Shown here piece after piece: positions 26,208-34,726 of a stretch of DNA of 64,000 nt. The DNA lies in contig CAWCGJ010000003.1 in NCBI GenBank assembly GCA_963795055.1, positions 62,001 through 126,000 on the forward strand. The letters are read 5' to 3'. Within the stretch, counting starts at the first letter, position 1. Each line of letters opens with the position of its first letter. The position numbers were made by a program, and so were the translations under genes. The notes beneath the pieces are model-generated. The model saw only the letters and a program-made list of their open reading frames with translations. It made no database searches and was not told the origin of the DNA. The stretch comes from JASHPR01 sp963795055 (GTDB lineage: Bacteria; Actinomycetota; Actinomycetes; Streptosporangiales; Streptosporangiaceae).

Positions 26208-27914
26208 GTGCCCGCGCTACGTAGCAACTTCGACGAGGGCACCTCGCGCTGGGCCACCCGTCGCGCGCAGTGGCGCGCGCTCGGCCTCACCGACGAGGAC
26301 ATGGCCAAGCCCAAGATCGCGATCGTGAACTCGTCCTCCGCCCTGGCCATCTGCTTCAGCCATCTCGACGAGATCGCCGGGCGGGCGAAGCGGGCCATCG
26401 AGCGGGCCGGGGGCGTGGCGTTCGAGGTGCGCACGGCGGCGCCGAGCGACTTCATCACCAGCGCGGGGCACCGCGGCGGTTACATCCTGTCCGCGCGCGA
26501 CCTGATCGTGAACGACATCGAGGTGGCCGTCGAGGGAGCCCAGCTCGACGGCATGCTCTGCCTGGCGTCGTGCGACAAGACCGCACCGGGTCAGCTGATG
26601 GCGGCCGGGAGGCTGAACATCCCGACGATCGTCGTCGGTTGCGGCTACCAGCCCAGCGGGCGCTACCAGGGCCGTCACTGCGATATCGAGGACGTGTTCC
26701 TGGCCGCCGGGCACCTGGCCAACGGGCAGCTCACGCTGCCGGAGCTGACCGAGATGAGCGAGAACGCCATCCTCGGTCCCGGCGTGTGCCCGGGCGTGGG
26801 CACCGCGAACACCATGCACATGGCCTGCGAGGCGCTCGGCATGGCGCTGCCGGGCAGCACGCCGGTCCGGGCCAACAGCCAGCGGATGTGGGACGCGGTC
26901 GAGCAGGCCTCGGCCCGCATCGTGGCCATGGTCGGCGAGGACCTGCGGCCCAGGGACATCCTGTCGCCGGAGGCCTTCGCCAACGCGGTGATCACGATCC
27001 TGTCGGTGAGCGGCTCGATCAACTCGGTCAAGCACCTGCAGGCGGTCGCCGCGGAAGCCGAGTGCGGGGCCGACGTCTACCGGCTGTTCGAGCACCTGGC
27101 CGACGACGTGCCGCTGCTGACCGCGATCCGGCCCAACGGCGAGCACTCGATCGAGCAGCTCGAGGACGCCGGGGGCGCCCGGGCGGTGATGAAGCAGCTC
27201 GAGCGGCTGCTGCACACCGGCGCGATGACGCTCACCGGTCGCACGGTCGGGGAGAACCTGGCCGGCGTCATGGTCGCCGACGAGGAGATCATCCGCCCGG
27301 TCGGCCGGGCCCTGGGACGCCGGCCCACGATCGTGCTGGTCCGCGGCAGCCTGGCGCCCGGCGGCGGGATCGTCAAGCTGGCCGTGGCCGACGACCGGAG
27401 CCTGCGGTTCACCGGGCCCGCCGCGGTGTACGACACGCCCGCGCAGGCCCTGGACGCGGTGCGCCGCGGCGAGGTGACCGCGGGCGAGGTGGTGGTCCTG
27501 CGTGGCCAGGGCCCCACCGGCAGCCCGGGCATGGGCATGGCGTCCCAGCTGGTCTTCGCCCTGGACGGGGCCGGGCTCACCGGGCAGGTGGCCGTGGTCA
27601 CCGACGGCCAGCTGTCCGGCCTGGTCAACAAGGGCATCGTGGTCGGGGAGGTGTCCCCGGAGGCCGCCGCGGGCGGCCCCCTCGCGCTGGTGCGCCGCGG
27701 GGACCTGATCCGCATCGACGTGCTGGCGCGGACCGCGGACCTTGACGTGCCCGACGCCGAGCTCGACCGCCGCCGCGCCGGCCTGGCCGCGCCGCGCGGC
27801 GGGACCGGCCCGCGGGAGAAGGGCTGGCTGCGGATCTACCAGCGCCTGGTCCGGCCGCTGCCGGAGGGCGCCGTGCTCACCGAGCCGGCCCCGGGCGAGC
27901 GAGGGGCACCGTGA
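26208..27914 (+). CDS. IlvD/Edd-family dehydratase
   Basis: A 568-residue iron-sulphur dehydratase of the dihydroxyacid/sugar-acid dehydratase family. It has the N-terminal GTSRWATRRAQWRALGL, the first cluster Cys in LASCDKTAPGQLMAAGRLNIP, the second in GPGVCPGVGTANTMHMACEALGM, and the C-terminal domain with GQGPTGSPGMGMASQL and VTDGQLSGLVNKG. Sugar-acid members (arabonate, xylonate or gluconate) and 2,3-dihydroxy-acid members cannot be told apart by eye. GTG 26208 is 3 bp after the AcnX small-subunit stop with a GGAG site. A branched-chain biosynthetic role is unlikely in this operon. Confidence 0.85.
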   Translation: MPALRSNFDEGTSRWATRRAQWRALGLTDEDMAKPKIAIVNSSSALAICFSHLDEIAGRAKRAIERAGGVAFEVRTAAPSDFITSAGHRGGYILSARDLIVNDIEVAVEGAQLDGMLCLASCDKTAPGQLMAAGRLNIPTIVVGCGYQPSGRYQGRHCDIEDVFLAAGHLANGQLTLPELTEMSENAILGPGVCPGVGTANTMHMACEALGMALPGSTPVRANSQRMWDAVEQASARIVAMVGEDLRPRDILSPEAFANAVITILSVSGSINSVKHLQAVAAEAECGADVYRLFEHLADDVPLLTAIRPNGEHSIEQLEDAGGARAVMKQLERLLHTGAMTLTGRTVGENLAGVMVADEEIIRPVGRALGRRPTIVLVRGSLAPGGGIVKLAVADDRSLRFTGPAAVYDTPAQALDAVRRGEVTAGEVVVLRGQGPTGSPGMGMASQLVFALDGAGLTGQVAVVTDGQLSGLVNKGIVVGEVSPEAAAGGPLALVRRGDLIRIDVLARTADLDVPDAELDRRRAGLAAPRGGTGPREKGWLRIYQRLVRPLPEGAVLTEPAPGERGAP

Positions 27915-28672
27915 GCGAGCCGGAGGGGCGCCCCGAGGCGCCTCGGAGGCGAGCCGAAGACACTGCGCTGAGCGTGACCGACATGTCGGTGTCCTACGGG
28001 GACCTCGTGGCCGTGCGCGACGCGACCTTCAGCATCGGCCGGGGGGAGGCGGTCGCGATCGTCGGGCCCAACGGCAACGGCAAGAGCAGCTTGCTGATGG
28101 GGATCGTGGGCCTGGCCCGGCGGCGCGGCGAGGTCACGATCTTCGGCGCGCCCGCGCCGGCCGGGGACGTGATGTGGGCCGCGCGCCGGGGCCTGACCCT
28201 GGTTCCGGAGCGGCGGCAGCTGTACCCGAACCTGTCGGCCGCGGACAACATCGTGCTCGGCTGCTACAGCTGGACCCGGAGCGCCAGGAAGGCCCGCCAG
28301 TCCGACGCCTACGGCCGGGCCCTCGACCTATTCCCCGACCTGCGGCCGCACCTGCGCCAGGCGGCGGGCACCCTGTCCGGCGGCCAGCAGCAGATGGTGG
28401 CGATCGCCCGCGGCCTGGCCGCCGGCCCGAAGATCCTGGCCGTGGACGAGCCCTGCCTCGGGCTGGCCGAGGCGGTCAGCCGGCGCGTCTACGAGGCCCT
28501 GTCGCGGGTGCACCAGGCCGGCACCACGCTGCTCGTGGTCGAGGAGGCCCCGAAGCGGGCGCTGCTGATCTGCGACCGGCGCGTCGAGGTCCGTAACGGC
28601 GTCGTCCGGCCGGGCGGGCCCGCGTCCCCCCGGCCGGCCCGAGGGCCGCAGGCAGGAGGGCCGTCGGCATGA
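27911..28672 (+). CDS. Branched-chain-type ABC transporter ATP-binding protein (LivF-like)
   Basis: A 253-residue ATPase. Walker A is GPNGNGKSS, the Q-loop region is LTLVPERRQLYPNLSAADNI, the signature is LSGGQQQ and Walker B is KILAVDEP. The switch region reads LLVVEEAPKRAL, so the usual H-loop His is not in its standard place, which is common for LivF. The tail is Pro/Gly-rich. GTG 27911 overlaps the dehydratase stop. It powers the importer with the following permease and fusion protein. Confidence 0.88.
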   Translation: MSEPEGRPEAPRRRAEDTALSVTDMSVSYGDLVAVRDATFSIGRGEAVAIVGPNGNGKSSLLMGIVGLARRRGEVTIFGAPAPAGDVMWAARRGLTLVPERRQLYPNLSAADNIVLGCYSWTRSARKARQSDAYGRALDLFPDLRPHLRQAAGTLSGGQQQMVAIARGLAAGPKILAVDEPCLGLAEAVSRRVYEALSRVHQAGTTLLVVEEAPKRALLICDRRVEVRNGVVRPGGPASPRPARGPQAGGPSA

Positions 28673-29556
28673 TGAAGTTCGGCAACCTCGTCATCGCCGG
28701 CATCGTGACCGGATCGATCTACGCGGTCTTCGCGGTCTGCGTCGCCGTCTGGTACCGGGTGTGCAACATCCTCAACCTGGCCGTGGGCGACTTCGCCATG
28801 GTCGGCGCGCTCGGCGTGGACTACCTGTTCCGGGTCGAGAACTGGCCGCTGCCGCTGGCCATCGCCGGCGTCCTGGCCGCGGTGGCGGCCTTCGGCTACT
28901 GCTACGACCGGGTGGTGCTCAGCCTGGCCCAGGACCGGCGCCGCCAAGAGGGCATCGTGGTCACGTTCTTCTTCACGTTCGCCCTGTCGTTCTTCATCGA
29001 GGGTGTCGCGCAGATCCTGTTCGGCACCAGCGTGCACGCCGCCCCCGCGCTGTGGCCGGGCAACTCGCTGAGCCTCGGCTCGGGCCTGAACGTCGAGCGC
29101 GCCGGGATCCTGGTCCTGGCCTGCGCGCTGCTGAGCGGCGGGATGTTCGCCCTCTACATTCGCTACACGCTGAGCGGCAAGGCGATGGAAGCCTGCGGCG
29201 AGAACTACCTGGGCGCCCGCATCGTCGGCATCGACACCCGGCGGTACCGGCGGGTCATCTTCGTGGGCACCGCGGTCCTGGCCTGCATCTTCGGGATCGT
29301 GGAGTCGCCGATCACCGGGTACACCTACATCTCCGGGGCGGTGATCAGCCTGACCGGCTTCATCGCCGCCGCCTACGGCGGGTTCCGCAGCCCGGGCCGG
29401 GCCCTGGTGGCCGGGCTCGTGATCGGGATGGTCGAGGCGCTGCTGGGCGGGTACGTCAGCGCGGAATACGGGCAGACGCTGCTGTACGCGCTGCTGGCCG
29501 CCCTGGTCCTGGCCCGGCCGCGGGCCCTCGGCTTCGAGTCAGCGGTCAGCAGCTGA
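28669..29556 (+). CDS. Branched-chain-type ABC transporter permease (LivH-like)
   Basis: A 295-residue inner-membrane protein with about eight hydrophobic helices. It starts with LVIAGIVTGSIYAVFAVCVAVWY, a pattern typical of LivH, and ends after a final helix with a VIGMVEALLGGYVSAEYGQ segment. The ATG overlaps the LivF-like stop. It should pair with the LivM half of the following fusion protein to form the membrane channel. Confidence 0.88.
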   Translation: MMKFGNLVIAGIVTGSIYAVFAVCVAVWYRVCNILNLAVGDFAMVGALGVDYLFRVENWPLPLAIAGVLAAVAAFGYCYDRVVLSLAQDRRRQEGIVVTFFFTFALSFFIEGVAQILFGTSVHAAPALWPGNSLSLGSGLNVERAGILVLACALLSGGMFALYIRYTLSGKAMEACGENYLGARIVGIDTRRYRRVIFVGTAVLACIFGIVESPITGYTYISGAVISLTGFIAAAYGGFRSPGRALVAGLVIGMVEALLGGYVSAEYGQTLLYALLAALVLARPRALGFESAVSS

Positions 29557-29569
29557 GCCGGGGCCGACG

Positions 29570-31483
29570 ATGATGACCGACACCACCCCGGCGGCCCAGG
29601 GCCGCGCCGCCCGCCTGGCCCGCCGCGCGCGCCCGGGCGGCCCGCTGGCCACGACCAGCCTGGTCGTCATCGTCGGCCTGGTCGTGGTGGCGGCCTTCGG
29701 CCAGCAGTACCTGGGCAGCGTCGTGGTCCTGGCCTTCACCTACGCGATCGTGACCACCGGGATGGCCGTTCAGATCGGCTTCAGCCAGCAGATCGCGTTC
29801 AGCCAGTCGGTGTTCATGGGCCTGGGCGCCTACGGCGCGGCGCTGCTCAACACCCATCTGAACATGCCGACCCTGCTGGCCGCGCCGGTCGTCATGGTCG
29901 GCAGCGGGCTCGTGGCCCTGCTGCTCGGGGCGGTCGTCACCCGGGCCTCGGGGTTGGCCCTGGCGGTGGCGACGATCATGCTCCCACTGATCGCCACCGG
30001 GTACGTCAGCTCGGCCGGGTACCTGGGCGGGTCGGTGGGCATGCCGCTGTCCGGGAACCTCTGGCCGGGCGCCACGCCCGAGGCGATCGCGGTCGGCAAC
30101 GGCGTGATCACGGTCCTGGTCCTCGGCGCGGTGGTCTTCGTCTCCAGCCGGATCCTGCACTCCGACATCGGCCTGGAACTGTACGCCCTGGGCGTGGACG
30201 AGCGGACGGCCGCGGCCATGGGGATCTCGACCCCGCGCCGCAAGCTCGAGCTGTTCGTTCTCGGCTCGGCGTTCGCCGCGCTCGGCGGCGCGGTGTACGC
30301 CGGGACCCAGCTGTTCGTGCCGGCCACGCTGGTGAGCGCGGCGGCCGAGCTGTCGCTGCTGATCATGCTGTTCGTCGGCGGTCGGCGGAGCATCCTCGGG
30401 GCGGTCGTGGGCGCCCTGGCCGTGCAGTACGTGTCCGGGGCGAGCGAGTGGGTCAGCGTCAACATCCTGCTCGTCGAGGGCGCCCTGATCACCGTGGTGC
30501 TCCTGGTCGACCCCGAAGGCCTGGCCGGGATCGTCGCCACGCTGCGGGCCCGGCTGGCGCGGCGGAGGCCGGCTCCGGCGGCCCCGGCCGGCGTCACGGC
30601 GGCTGACGCCGCCCCGCAGACCCCGGTGGAGGCCTCGGTGTCGGCCGCCGCAGTGTCGGCGGGAGCCGTCGGCCGGACCGCCGCTCCCGCCGCAGTCGGA
30701 CTGCGGGTGACCGGCTGGCAGCCCCCGGCCGGGAGTGCGGACGGCGCCCCGCTGCTCGAGTGCGCCGGGGTGAGCAAGGACTACGGCGGGCTGCACGTGC
30801 TGGACGCCGTGAGCCTGGCGCTCCCGGCGCGCGGCCGGTACGGGCTGTGCGGCCCGAACGGCGCCGGAAAGTCCACGCTGCTCGGCGTGATCGGCGGCAC
30901 GGTCAGCCCGTCCGCGGGACGGGTGCTGCTCGGCGGCACCGACGTGACCGGCCTGCTCCCGCAGCAGCGCTTCCACCTGGGCGTGAGCCGCACCTTCCAG
31001 GCGGTGCACCTGATCGCCGGGCGCACTGTGCTGGACAACGTCGCGGTGTCGTGCCTGGCCTCGCACCGGTCGAGCATCGCGGTCGGCATCGCCCGCAGCC
31101 GCCTGGCCGAGGCCAGGGACAAGGCGGCGCAGGCCCTCGACTACCTGGGGATGGGCCGGCTCAGCGGCCGGGACGTGTCGTCACTGACGCTGGAGAGCCA
31201 GCGGATGGTGGAGTTCGCCCGGGCCATCGCCCCCCGCCCCCGGCTGCTGCTGCTCGACGAGCCCGCCGCCGGGCTCAGCGAGCCGCAGCGCGAGCGCCTG
31301 AAGGACGTGCTGCACGCGATCGGGGAGATGACCTGCGTGCTGCTGGTCGAGCACGACCTCGGCCTGGTCGCGCAGATCACCGAGCGGATCTTCGTCCTGG
31401 ACTACGGCCGGCTGGTCTTCGAGGGCAGCCCGGCGGAATTCAACGACTCGGCGGTGGTGAACGCCCTGCTCATCGGCCAGTAG
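29570..31483 (+). CDS. Fused ABC permease and ATP-binding protein (LivM-LivG)
   Basis: A 637-residue fusion. Residues about 25-330 are a LivM permease with multiple hydrophobic helices; about 330-400 is an Ala/Pro linker; about 400-637 is a LivG ATPase. Walker A is GPNGAGKST, the Q-loop area is SRTFQAVHL, Walker B is LLLLDEPAAGLSE and the H-loop is LLVEHD. The ABC signature is degenerate: the expected LSxGQ position reads LTLESQ. Such permease-ATPase fusions are uncommon in this importer class. Start ATG 29570 (a second ATG follows at once). Confidence 0.88.
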   Translation: MMTDTTPAAQGRAARLARRARPGGPLATTSLVVIVGLVVVAAFGQQYLGSVVVLAFTYAIVTTGMAVQIGFSQQIAFSQSVFMGLGAYGAALLNTHLNMPTLLAAPVVMVGSGLVALLLGAVVTRASGLALAVATIMLPLIATGYVSSAGYLGGSVGMPLSGNLWPGATPEAIAVGNGVITVLVLGAVVFVSSRILHSDIGLELYALGVDERTAAAMGISTPRRKLELFVLGSAFAALGGAVYAGTQLFVPATLVSAAAELSLLIMLFVGGRRSILGAVVGALAVQYVSGASEWVSVNILLVEGALITVVLLVDPEGLAGIVATLRARLARRRPAPAAPAGVTAADAAPQTPVEASVSAAAVSAGAVGRTAAPAAVGLRVTGWQPPAGSADGAPLLECAGVSKDYGGLHVLDAVSLALPARGRYGLCGPNGAGKSTLLGVIGGTVSPSAGRVLLGGTDVTGLLPQQRFHLGVSRTFQAVHLIAGRTVLDNVAVSCLASHRSSIAVGIARSRLAEARDKAAQALDYLGMGRLSGRDVSSLTLESQRMVEFARAIAPRPRLLLLDEPAAGLSEPQRERLKDVLHAIGEMTCVLLVEHDLGLVAQITERIFVLDYGRLVFEGSPAEFNDSAVVNALLIGQ

Positions 31484-31582
31484 CCGCTGCCCGCCGCGGC
31501 GGCAGGAATGGGAGGTCACGTTGGCGCAGGTCCTCCTCGCGGAGGTTCGAACCGGGAAAGTCACGAAGGTGAGGCAGCAACG

Positions 31583-32824
31583 ATGAACAACAGACCAGCG
31601 AGAAGACGGGTCCTGGCCGCGCTGGCCGTGGCGGCGGCCGCGGCCATGGCCATCGCCGGCTGCGGCAGCTCATCCTCGGGCGCGAGCGCATCGGGGAACA
31701 CCCCGATCGTGGCCTGCGGTGACCTGGCGCTGTCCGGCCCGTACGCGCAGATCGGGCAGACCGACAACTGGGGCGCCAGCGCGTTCTTCAAGCACGTCGA
31801 CGCCACCGGGGGAATCCTCGGTCACAAGGTCACCTACGTCACGATGAACAACAACTCGTCGGCATCCCAGTCCGAGCTCATCGCGCGCAAGTGCATCCTG
31901 TCCGATCACGCGAGCTTCATCATCGGGCCGGAGTCCGGGGCCGACACCGAGTCCGCGCTGCCGCTCGCGATCTCGTACCACACGATCCTGATCAGCCTGT
32001 CCTCGGGCTGGCAGACCAACGGGTACCCGGCCAACGAGCTGAACTCGTGGGGCTTCCCCGGCTTCTACGACGTCTTCTACAACGACCAGCTGGCCTCGGT
32101 GCAGCAGCTGATCGTGCCGCGCCACTACACGCGGGTGGCGCTGCTGGAGGACAACTGCGGGTCGGTGTGCCTGGCCAACAAGGGCAGCGTGCAGGCGCTG
32201 GCCGCCAAGTACGGCTTCCAGCTCGTCTCCACCCAGATCGACCAGGTGGGCGCCACGGACGTCACGCCGCAGGTCCTGGCCATGCTGGCGGCCAAGCCGC
32301 AGATCATCCTGTTCGGCCTGGTGCCCGGGACCGACTCGATCACCGCGATCCGGGCCATCCGGGCCCAGGACCCCACGATCCCGATCAGCGAGTGCTCCGC
32401 ATGCGAGCTGCCCAGCTTCATCTCCGCGGCCGGCGGCCCCTCGGTGATGAAGAACATCTACGTGCTCGGCTCCATGGAGGACTGGCTGACCGCGGCCGAG
32501 CAGGGCACCGGGTCCCAGGAGCAGCAGACCGCGGCGGGCCTGAAGGCGTACTTCGCCGGGATGCGCGCCGCCGGGTACAGCAGCGACAACCAGCTGGACA
32601 ACAGCCAGGAGGGCTGGGACGCCGGGCTGGAGGTCCAGTGGGCGATCAAGTCGGCCGGCACCACGGACGAGACCAAGGTCATGCAGAAGCTCCAGCACCT
32701 GGACATCAACACGCTGGGCATCGTGTGGGCGCGGACGCCGTCCAACTACGAGAACATCTCCCAGGTGCTCGCCGCCATGGAGATCATCAACTCGGACGGC
32801 TCGGCCACCTTGTACAAGGGGTAG
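31583..32824 (+). CDS. ABC transporter substrate-binding lipoprotein (Peripla_BP_6 type)
   Basis: A 413-residue extracytoplasmic lipoprotein. The signal peptide has a twin-Arg-like basic start (RPARRRVLAALAVAAAAAMA) and a lipobox IAGC near residue 30, followed by a Ser-rich linker. The mature part is a leucine/isoleucine/valine-binding-protein fold beginning IVACGDLALSGPYAQIGQTD. It provides specificity for the LivHMGF-type importer just upstream. ATG 31583 follows a GAAGGTGAGG site. The ligand is unknown. A strong terminator hairpin follows at 32848-32885. Confidence 0.9.
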   Translation: MNNRPARRRVLAALAVAAAAAMAIAGCGSSSSGASASGNTPIVACGDLALSGPYAQIGQTDNWGASAFFKHVDATGGILGHKVTYVTMNNNSSASQSELIARKCILSDHASFIIGPESGADTESALPLAISYHTILISLSSGWQTNGYPANELNSWGFPGFYDVFYNDQLASVQQLIVPRHYTRVALLEDNCGSVCLANKGSVQALAAKYGFQLVSTQIDQVGATDVTPQVLAMLAAKPQIILFGLVPGTDSITAIRAIRAQDPTIPISECSACELPSFISAAGGPSVMKNIYVLGSMEDWLTAAEQGTGSQEQQTAAGLKAYFAGMRAAGYSSDNQLDNSQEGWDAGLEVQWAIKSAGTTDETKVMQKLQHLDINTLGIVWARTPSNYENISQVLAAMEIINSDGSATLYKG

Positions 32825-32847
32825 CCCGCGGCCGACCGGGCCCCTCG

Positions 32848-32885
32848 GCGGGCGGGACGGCACCCCCTCCGGCCGTCCCGCCCGC
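32848..32885 (+). terminator. Strong GC hairpin ending the transporter operon
   Basis: Fourteen bases at 32848-32861 pair with 32872-32885 (core GGGCGGGACGGC / GCCGTCCCGCCC) around a 10-nt loop. It lies 23 bp after the binding-protein stop. Confidence 0.75.
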
Positions 32886-33066
32886 GCCAACGCGTGACGT
32901 TCTGCGATACGACCGGAACGGAAAGTTATCCATAACGGGCCGTCCGGTCGCCAACATGCTCCGAACCAGGCAGGTCAGGGCGCGGGCGATAACCCTTTCG
33001 GCCCCGGAACTTAAGCCGGACAGCGTGACAGGAATGGCCACCTACATTACTGTGCCCGTAAGCGGA

Positions 33067-33081
33067 CTTGTCATACGTTCG
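33067..33081. promoter_or_regulatory. TTGTCATACGTTCG motif upstream of the UGSC operon
   Basis: About 40 bp before the UGSC gene, GTAAGCGGACTTGTCATACG resembles the GTAGAGCGGAATGTCATAGG sequence before the LysR gene (21944-21963). The core TGTCATA also recurs at 21553-21566. It is a candidate shared operator or promoter element. Confidence 0.4.
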
Positions 33082-33119
33082 CCGCCGATCTCTGGCCCGG
33101 GCCACAAGGGTGAACCCAC

Positions 33120-33677
33120 ATGCCTAATGCGATCTTGGACCCGACGGGCGGGGCCGGGCGCGCTCCGGCCGCCGAGCCGGGACAGAGCGAGGGCCTGGCG
33201 CTGGCGCCGCGCCGCCGCGGCCTGACCGGGGCGAAGGTCGGGCTGCTGGTGAACACCAAGCAGAACGCCGACATCTTCCTGGAGGAGGTCGGCAAGCTGC
33301 TGGTCGAGCGGCACGGCGCCGCGGGCATCCTGGCCCGCACCAAGGCGGCCTTCGCCCAGCCGGCGCCCGAGTGCCTGCTCAAGGAGCTGACCGCCGAGTG
33401 CGACGTCGTGGTCACCGGGATCGGGGACTGCGGGTCCTGCAGCGCGTCGGCGGTCGCCGACGGCGTGGTGCTCGAGACCCGCGGCACTCCCGCCGCGGTG
33501 ATCTGCAGCGACGCCTTCACCGGCAGCGCCGACGCGATCGCCGGGCTGCGCGGCGCCCCGGGTTACCAGTACGCGACCACCCCGCACCCGGTCGCGGTGC
33601 TCACGCCGGCCCAGGTGCGCGAGCGGGCCCTGGCCGTGCTGCCGGACGTGGTCGCGCTGCTCACCGACCCACGCTGA
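33120..33677 (+). CDS. UGSC-family protein, cysteine form
   Basis: A 185-residue protein with the UGSC-family redox-like motif at GIGDCGSCSA. C104 stands where selenocysteine occurs in some members, and C107 is the second Cys. Both codons are TGC, so no selenocysteine insertion is needed. The family is known mainly from comparative genomics; its reaction is not established to my knowledge. The next gene overlaps by one base and forms its usual kind of two-gene unit. ATG 33120 is used; the first 35 residues look like a flexible leader. Confidence 0.8.
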   Translation: MPNAILDPTGGAGRAPAAEPGQSEGLALAPRRRGLTGAKVGLLVNTKQNADIFLEEVGKLLVERHGAAGILARTKAAFAQPAPECLLKELTAECDVVVTGIGDCGSCSASAVADGVVLETRGTPAAVICSDAFTGSADAIAGLRGAPGYQYATTPHPVAVLTPAQVRERALAVLPDVVALLTDPR

Positions 33678-34726
33678 TGCCCGAGTCCGGCAGGCCGGAT
33701 CCCGACCTCGCGCAGCAGGCCATCGAGTACTGCTACCAGCAGGACTGGTCGGACGGGCTGCCGCTGGTCCCGGTCTCGCAGCCGCTGCTGGACCGGTTCC
33801 TGGCCCAGACCGGCCGCGGCCCGCAGGAGATCATCGGCTCGCTGGAGGCGACCGGCCGCGACTGCACGGTCGAGCTCGCGGCGATCAACGCGGCCATGGC
33901 CGGCTGCCAGCCCGAGTACTTCCCCGTGGTCCTCGCCGCCTTCGAGGCGCTCATGCTGGAGCGCGCCGCGCGCGGCGGCGGCTGGCAGAGCACCAGCGGC
34001 CCGGCCCCGCTGATCGTGCTGAACGGCCCGGTGCGCGGCGAGCTCGGCTTCAACGCCGGCGGCGGCGTCTTCGGCCCGGGATTCCGCCCGAACGCCACGG
34101 TTGCCCGCTCGGTCGGGCTGATCGTCCGCAACGTCTTCGGCGTCCAGCCCCACGTGCTGGAGCAGGCCACCCAGGGCCTCCCCGGCCGCTGGTCGATCTG
34201 CATCGCGGAGAACGAGGAGGAGAGCCCGTGGGAGCCGCTCTCGGTCGAGGCCGGGCAGCCGGCCGGGGCCAGCGCGGTGTCGGCGACGCTGCTGCGCACC
34301 TGCGAGTTCGTGGACAACCGGCACACCCAGGACCCGGAGCAGGTGCTGTGGGACTTCGCCGACACGATCTCGCGCACCGGCGCGCTGATCTTCCGGGATA
34401 CCTCGTGCGGGGTGGTCTTCTGCCCCGAGCACGCGCAGCTGCTGGCCGCCGCGGGCTTCTCCAAGGCCGGGGTCAAGGACTGGCTGATCGAGCACTGCGG
34501 CCGGACCCGCGGCGAGCTGCGGCGGGCCGGCAAGGACGGGGTCAACGAGAACAACGTCCGGTTCGCGGCGGACGGCGCGGCCGCGGGCCCGGGAGACAGC
34601 TTTTCCCGCATCCTGCCGTCGCGCCAGCACGTGCCGGTCGTGGTGGCCGGGGCCAGGAACGCGGCGATCTCCATGGTCGTGCGGGTCTTCGGGCTCTGGT
34701 CCGGCACCGCGGTCGGTATCCAGTGA
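33677..34726 (+). CDS. Conserved protein paired with UGSC protein
   Basis: A 349-residue soluble protein without a fold I can name. Notable segments are CYQQDWSDGLPLVPV near the start, LNGPVRGELGFNAGGGVFGPGFRPNATVARSVGLIVRNVFG in the middle (in parts), and CGVVFCPEHAQLLAAAGFSK near the end. It contains several Cys residues. Tight coupling (TGATG) with the UGSC gene suggests that the two proteins form one enzyme. The downstream SDR gene starts within its stop codon (GTGA). Confidence 0.7.
   Translation: MPESGRPDPDLAQQAIEYCYQQDWSDGLPLVPVSQPLLDRFLAQTGRGPQEIIGSLEATGRDCTVELAAINAAMAGCQPEYFPVVLAAFEALMLERAARGGGWQSTSGPAPLIVLNGPVRGELGFNAGGGVFGPGFRPNATVARSVGLIVRNVFGVQPHVLEQATQGLPGRWSICIAENEEESPWEPLSVEAGQPAGASAVSATLLRTCEFVDNRHTQDPEQVLWDFADTISRTGALIFRDTSCGVVFCPEHAQLLAAAGFSKAGVKDWLIEHCGRTRGELRRAGKDGVNENNVRFAADGAAAGPGDSFSRILPSRQHVPVVVAGARNAAISMVVRVFGLWSGTAVGIQ

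Noticed and set aside
26208..27914. Branched-chain amino acid biosynthesis (ilvD) for the dehydratase
   Set aside because: The gene is embedded in a catabolic/transport operon with aconitase X and no other ilv gene, so a sugar-acid or related dehydratase is more likely.
31535..31565. tRNA T-arm-like sequence GGAGGTTCGAACCGG
   Set aside because: No acceptor stem, D-arm or anticodon arm can be folded around it; it is the leader of the binding-protein gene.
33420..33450. Selenocysteine codon in the UGSC gene
   Set aside because: Both motif positions are TGC cysteine codons, so no TGA readthrough is involved.
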